Shown here: in pieces, positions 58,549 through 64,000 of the stretch
Numbering within the stretch: position 1 is the first letter of the stretch
Layout of the letters: each line of letters begins with the position of its first letter
NCBI GenBank assembly: GCA_009667805.1
Contig: CM019063.1
Coordinates: 192,089,871-192,153,870, forward strand
Length of the DNA stretch: 64,000 bases
Reading direction: 5' to 3'
Origin: Leptobrachium leishanense
Lineage: Eukaryota > Chordata > Amphibia > Anura > Megophryidae
The notes under the pieces: model-generated
Told to the model about the DNA's origin: nothing
Databases searched by the model: none
The model's input: the letters and a program-made list of their open reading frames with translations, nothing else
Translations under genes and position numbers: made by a program

Positions 58549-58760
58549 CACTGAAATTAACATTTCGGACCGAAAATGCAGGCTGAGCTCTGCCAAAGAC
58601 CGAAACTGAAAATCAGTCATCCGAACCTCGCCTGAGGCCGAGAAACCTCGAAGAGGAAACTGCAGGCAAGGCCGGGGATCAGCAGGCCCCGAGCGCAGGG
58701 ATGTGTGCGCGCCATAGGCCCGGGAAAACGGGGCTCAGGCAATATTTTTAAGAAATGGGG
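58549..58760 (+). mobile_element. hAT-like end fragment
   Basis: TAGTGATGCACTGAAATTAA followed by ATTTCGGACCGAAA, a common hAT MITE start. The right end is not identified. Confidence 0.35.
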
Positions 58761-58974
58761 CAGGGACTTTTTTCCCCTTTAAGGCTGTGACTGACCATTT
58801 TTCACATATAAAATGGCCAATGTTGTCATGTTTAGATGTCAACTTCCTGTTTACCTGTTAAAATAGTTGGTTATACCGAGCATGTGTGGTGAGAGGGGAA
58901 TGTAAAATGGTGTCTGTGAAGAAGTTCATTAAGCTGATTTATTTCCAAGCTGTTTGTTGCACGTTTTTTTATTT

Positions 58975-59350
58975 AGCAACCAATACAGCTGCCATTGCTC
59001 ACCTTCTCATTTCCTACGCCGGGAGCAAGTTCAGTTTTTTTATGAAAAACATGACTATATACTGTATAAAATGCAGTACACCAAAATACTAGCAAAAAGT
59101 CGTGTGTTTTTTGTCCCCCCCCCCCCCCCAGTTTTGGGGAAAAAAAATTTTGAGGGGAAAAACCAAGAGGAACAGGTTCTCCATTTTATGTTTTTTTCAT
59201 GAAGACTAACCTTTAGAATTTAGAACTACAAAGGTTTGGATGATAAAATGTGGAAAGCTAAATTTACGCACTGCGATTAATTGAAATCCAAATGGAAATT
59301 TACACATCTTTGAATTTTTGTTTAGAGCTTTATGACAGGACCTGACATAT
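58975..59350 (+). repeat. Dispersed repeat, copy 2
   Basis: Related to 20760-21120 through the words CTTCTCATTTCCTACGC, ACTACAAAGGTTTGGA and ATGACAGGAC. Confidence 0.6.
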
Positions 59351-60697
59351 ACACAATAGTAATGATATATTTTGCATCTCCTGAGATGGTCCTATATAGC
59401 GCCGCAATCCTTATATAATCATAGGTAGTGAATTAAAGTCTACCATATCAACATACATTCTAGTATAGATAGCGATGGGAGCCTGCCAGTGAGTTGTAAT
59501 CTAGCATTCTTAAAGTGTGCTGCAAGACAATGTTTAATCACATTTTAAACATCCGTTTACAGCAAGTTAACGGTTTATATAGGTATACATGTAATCTACT
59601 CTGCTTGGTGCAGTCAGTCTTCAAGACGGTGACTTGATTCTCCTTTCCAGTGCTTTCACTGATGGTAAGCTTAGCAATTTTAGGTTAGACTTATACAGCA
59701 GCTGGATTTAAAAGTATTTGAAGAGTTCTTGGCTGTCATTGCTCCTAGAGGTAGTATGGAAAAGAGTTGTGTAAACATAGTAAAGTGTTTCACCACCCCC
59801 TATAGCTTCATTGCTGCTATATTGAAGTCACAGTGCTGTTTAGGTGCTTTGCTGACCGTGGTGGTATACAGAGGTAGCATGGTTGTCTGATTTTACACAC
59901 ATGAGCAATAAAATAAACATACATTAGTTTAAAACTGAGTTTTGCCAAGGGAATTGGACAATTTTAGGCAAAATTATGCATGTAAATTCTCAAAATTGGA
60001 TGTTTAGACAATGAATTGGCACATTTTAATTCTACTTCAGAACGGCTGGCTAATGAACCTCACACTGCTTTTACTTATTTTCTGTCATCACACATGGATT
60101 TCAAATAATATGTAAAATTTCCGAATAAGCGATTTGTGTAGCATGGTTTGGTACTAGCATAGCAATGACATTCTGATGATCAGCATAGAAAAAAACAGTG
60201 CTACATATGCTGTATGTATAAGGCACTACAGGGTAATAAGGTGGTGAGAGGTATTTAGACATTCTTATAATTTTCCTTTAAAGAGGGGGCTCCTTTCATA
60301 AACCAGCAGTTTATCCAGAGCTTGAGCTTCAGCGCTGTAGTTCCCGTCAACTTCCGCTTTAGACACAGGGCATAAATCCTGTTCACTCCACCTGAAAACC
60401 GTGTGACACATTACAAATCAACACTTTATGGTACCTTTTTATAATGTTCTGTAATCACAGAAAGGATCTGTAAATACAATGTTTACCTCACAGCACAATA
60501 TATGTCTGCTTCTGATGCTCCTGACCAAGCTGCATGTTCCAATAGGAGTGAACCTAAACAATGGAAAGGCATGGTTTAACATTTTTATTTGGGGATGACA
60601 CTGAGCTTCATAATAGACAGTTTGCTGGGAGGGATGTGTTTGGAGTGGTTGTGTTTAATGCAGGTCTACATATTACATATTACTGATTTTGTACATA
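59351..60697. other. No feature recognised
   Basis: AT-rich intergenic sequence downstream of mtmr3; no gene, bounded repeat or array seen. Confidence 0.5.
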
Positions 60698-62165
60698 GAA
60701 ACATAGAAAATGTCGGCCGATAAGAACCTTTCGGCCCATCTAGTCTGCCCAATTACATGGATACTTTACTTGGATTTATCTTTTGTTTAGGATAGCCTTA
60801 TGCCTATCCCATGCCTGCTTAAATTCAATCACTGTTTTGGCCTCTACCACTTCAACTGGAAGGCTGTTCCATGTATTCACCACCCTCTCGGTAAAATAAT
60901 GCTTCCTGATGTTACTTTTAAACCTTTGCCCCTCTAAGACTATGTCCTCTTGTTTTGCTACTTTGTTTCCTTTTAAATATACTCCCTTCCTCTACCTTGT
61001 GGATTCCCTTTTATGTATTTAAATGTTTCTATCCTATCTTCTCTGGCTCGTCTTTTTTTCCAAGCTGTACATGTTAAGATCATTAAGCCTTTCCTGGTAA
61101 CTTTTCTCCTTCAAGCCGTACACCATTTTAGTAGCCCTTCTCTGAACTCTCTCTAAGATGTCTATATCCTTCTGGAGATACGGTCTCCAGTACTGCACAC
61201 AGTACTCCAAGTGAGGTCTCACCAGTGCTCTATACAGTGGCATGAGCACTTCCCTTTTCCTACTGCTAATACCTCTCCCTACACAACAAGCATTCTGCTA
61301 GCATTTCCTGCTGCTCTATTACATTGACTACTTACCCTTCGATCCTCTGCAATAATAACCCCTAAATCCCTTTCCTCAGATGTTGAGGTTAGGACTGTAT
61401 CAAATATTCTATATTCAGCCCTTGGGTTTTTACGCCCCAGGTGCATTATCTTGCACTTATCCACATTAAAACTCAATTGCCACAGCCCCGACCATTTTTT
61501 AGTTTACCTAAATCATTTGTCATTTGGCTGATCCCTCCAGGAACGTCAACCCTGTTGCAAATCTTTGTCATCAGCAAAAAGACATACTTTAATATTTTTA
61601 TTAGTGATATTGCAGAAGGTTTTAATGGTAAAGAGAATGGGTCCAAGTACTGACCCCTGAGGTACCCAACTGGTAACTTGCTCAGAATAAACTCCATTTA
61701 CCACAACCCTCTGTTGCCTGTCACTCAGCCACTGCCTAATCCATTCAACAATATTGGAATACAAGCTCAAAGATTGCAATTTATTGATAAGCCTTCTATG
61801 CGGAACAGTATCAAAAGCCTTACTGAAATCTAAATAAGCAATGTCTACTGCACCACCTGTGTCTATTATTTTTGTTACCCAATCAAAAAAAATCAATAAG
61901 ATTAGTTTGGCATGATCTCCCTGAGGTAAACCATGTTGTTTCTGATCCTGTAATCTATGTGTTTTTAAGATGTTCAACAATCCTTTCCTTTAACATGGTT
62001 TCCATTAATTTCCCCACTACTGACGTAAGACTAACTGGCCTATAGTTCCCAGATTTCTCCCTACTACCCTTCTTGTAAATGGGCACAACATTTGCTAATT
62101 TCCAGTCTTCTGGGACGACTCCCGTTAACGGTTTTGCTATTACACCACTGAGCTCTTTTAATAAC
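60698..62165 (-). mobile_element. CR1/L2-type LINE, 5'-truncated
   Basis: Minus-strand RT and 3' tail. The 3' region starts after the ACATAGAAACATAGAAAATG edge and contains CGGCCCATCTAGTCTGCCCA, common in frog LINE tails. The 5' side stops abruptly where the next LINE begins. Confidence 0.85.
61034..62160 (-). pseudogene. CR1/L2-type reverse transcriptase remnant
   Basis: In order on the minus strand: VVPIYKKGSREKSGNYRPVS (fingers), YLDFSKAFDTVPHRRL (motif A), WVPQGSVLGPILF (motif B), LFADD (motif C, at about 61567), FNVDKCKIMHLGR with ERDLGVII, and PLYRALVRPHLEYCVQYWRP with ERVQRRATKM (thumb). These are the conserved blocks of CR1/L2-clade RTs. At least three frameshifts separate them. The endonuclease is absent because the copy is truncated. 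Confidence 0.9.
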
Positions 62166-62171
62166 TTGAGT

Positions 62172-62484
62172 CAAGGGGGGTGGAGCTAGACTCTAACGAG
62201 GTCGGCCGCGTTTTGGAGGAGCTCCGGCATCGAGACCATAATTCTGTGAGATATCCCCACTTTTACTCGGAGATCTCATGTTGGCTGACACTGGGAAGGA
62301 TAACTGATCCGAGGGGTGCACTGGGGAGTCCTGTTCCGCACTCAGAGGTGACCCGCTGCACACAGGAGACCCCGGTGTTGACTCTGCGGCCTAGCACGAG
62401 AGGCCATTTTGAGGGCCTGTAGCGGAGTGAGAGCTTCCCTGCGCCCTCGGATTCAACGCACGGACCGCGTGTCCCCCCCTTCAG
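62172..62484 (+). mobile_element. 5' end of a Tx1/L1-like LINE
   Basis: GC-rich leader from GGGGGGTGGAGCTAGACTCT up to the ORF1 start. It lacks a known internal promoter motif I can name. The element continues past the window end (64000), where ORF2 would be. Confidence 0.6.
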
Positions 62485-63607
62485 ATGGGTAAGAAGACGG
62501 CGAGGGGAGTCGATCCGATGCCTGGTTCCAGGCAGCGCGACATCCGCGAATCGTTGTGCGGGGGGGAGGTCGAGTTCCACGGGCCTCTCATCCACCGTTT
62601 TGCCTCCGGGATATGGCTCTTCTGACGACGACGGATTCACTTGGTCGAGGGGGAGTGGAGAGGATGCGGACCAGCTATATTCTGAGCCGCCGCCGCAGGA
62701 TCAAAAATCCAGAAAGAACGCTGCGAAACGGGTGGCTAAGGCGGCTCGTCGACGGGCTGCTTTATCAGCGTCCCCTGATGCCGCAGCCGTCCAGTCTGCC
62801 TCCTCTTCGTTCCTTGCTGCTGCCCCGGGAGAAGACGTACAACTCGCCACTAAAGGTGATATTAAACGAATGATGAATGAGATGCGGGCAATGTGTTGTG
62901 CTGATGTGGCGGGGGTTAAAGCGGAGGTGGCCCTGGTGCACGAGAATTTGGCGACCATTACCGACCGTACGAAGACCGTCGAAGATGCACATACTCTCCT
63001 CTCTCATAAGGTAGACTCTCTCCAACTACAAGTTGAGACTCTGTCACGGACGGTAGAGGTGATAGATGCCAGACACCGCCGGCGCAACGTTCGTATGAGA
63101 GGGGTCCCGGAGTCAGTACACCCTGGGGAGGTTCTGGCGTATGCTAACCGCCTGGCGACACATCTGCTGAAACTCCCCCCTGGGGCACCAGAGACTTTCA
63201 GTCTGGCTGTAAGGGTTCGGAAGTCGGCGACGGCTCCTGAGTCAGCGCCTAGAGACATTATTGCAATGTCTCGGGACATTGCCACGAAGCAACGATTGAT
63301 GTCATTGCCCACGGCTCGGGGCACCTTTCCTTTTGAAGCGTCAGAGATATCCCTCTACAACGACCTGCCGTTTTTGACATTGGCGGCCCGCCGGAGATTT
63401 CGAGAGGTAGTGGCCTGCCTTCGGGTTAAAGATATCTGCTACAGATGGGGGGCAGGAGGCACACTTACTTTTGTTTTGGATAACGTATCGTATGTTTTCG
63501 GAGATCCCGGAGAAGCATGGCCTGTCTTTGACTCTCTGGGGATTGGCAGGGGATCGATTCCTGCCACGGATGGCAACTTGAATTTACCCTCTTCGGACCC
63601 GGGTTGA
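62485..63607 (+). pseudogene. L1/Tx1-like ORF1 protein, probably frameshifted near its start
   Basis: RNA-binding nucleic-acid chaperone of a LINE RNP. The long frame (TTG 62600 to TGA 63607, about 335 residues) has an acidic, low-complexity start, a coiled coil (about residues 85-155), an RRM-like block beginning RHRRRNVRMRGVPESV, and a C-terminal block AARRRFREVVACLRVKDICY with RWG, as in L1 ORF1p. It has no ATG at its own start. An ATG at 62485 reads MGKKTARGVD in a neighbouring frame and stops at 62625; one base change in the G run at 62560-62566 would explain both. The true start is thus probably 62485. Confidence 0.8.
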
Positions 63608-64000
63608 CTGGAGATGGTTCCACCGATTTCGTCTCTGAGCCCTTGATGGGGTTTGACACCCATCCCCTTCCTATGTTTCTCCCTTTCTTATTTTATTTTT
63701 GTTTACTAGAGTCTTACAGACATGCTCGAGAATCCACAGAGATACTTTGGACACTATTTTGCTCTTTTTCTTGCGGTCTTTCCCCGCCCGGGGCTAAATC
63801 TGAAGCGTTTAGGTTTTATTTTCTCTTTTAAAAGTACCTTTTGATGACTTATTGATATGATCCCCCTCCCATTCCCGATTTTCGATGGTTGCCGACATTT
63901 CATGTGACTTCTCCCCCCCCCCCCCACCCCTTTTATATCTTTTTTGTGTTTTCCCCTGAGAATGTTTATCTCCGGCCCTGCGAGGCTATGGCTATAACAG
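63608..64000 (+). other. LINE inter-ORF region
   Basis: Pyrimidine-rich sequence with C runs between ORF1 and an expected ORF2 beyond the window. No domain seen. Confidence 0.5.

Overview
The window looks like a stretch of a large, repeat-rich vertebrate genome, most likely a frog. This is inferred from the mix of Tc1, hAT, piggyBac-like, Harbinger-like, Penelope-like, CR1/L2 and Tx1/L1-type elements and from kilobase-scale introns around a conserved vertebrate gene; the species cannot be fixed from the sequence. The only host gene I can support is mtmr3 (myotubularin-related protein 3) on the + strand. All 18 coding exons can be placed, from the exon ending in the start ATG (15280-15282) to the TAG at 51870-51872. 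All carry AG/GT borders with consistent phase and encode 1145 residues: PH-GRAM domain, phosphatase domain with the CSDGWDR active-site loop (Cys413), acidic linker, coiled coil and C-terminal FYVE zinc finger. The 3' UTR probably runs to tandem AATAAA signals near 54.23 kb.

1-15.2 kb (upstream of the start codon): a truncated Tc1 element and a second Tc1 in opposite orientation; a hAT-like element nested in another hAT-like element (3251-4654); a second copy of the inner hAT family, about 4 kb long because it carries a 1.8-kb G-rich minisatellite (5035-9010); a probable piggyBac-like MITE; a foldback; a 910-bp hAT with perfect 8-bp target duplication; the right end of another hAT copy; one possible untranslated mtmr3 exon.

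15.2-52 kb (mtmr3): the introns hold a Penelope-like retroelement with RT and GIY-YIG remnants between inverted terminal repeats, tRNA-derived SINEs, a hAT copy 13 bp past a splice donor, a Tc1 nested in a small hAT-like MITE, TTAA-flanked MITEs, and a 3.8-kb hAT carrying a 2.9-kb homopyrimidine minisatellite that sits inside a piggyBac-like MITE. A second Tc1 family, a near-perfect 172-bp palindrome, a Harbinger-like MITE and small hAT MITEs lie in the last long intron.

52-64 kb: mtmr3 3' UTR, a decayed Tx1/L1-like ORF2 tail interrupted by a third Tc1 family, another full-length Tc1, a CR1/L2 LINE reverse transcriptase remnant (minus strand) and the 5' part of a Tx1/L1-like LINE whose ORF1 runs toward the window end. 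The very long open frames in the minisatellites are artefacts of the repeat and are not annotated as genes. The most unusual material is two unrelated hAT families that each carry expanded minisatellites, and long palindromic cassettes with splice-donor-like motifs inside one of them.
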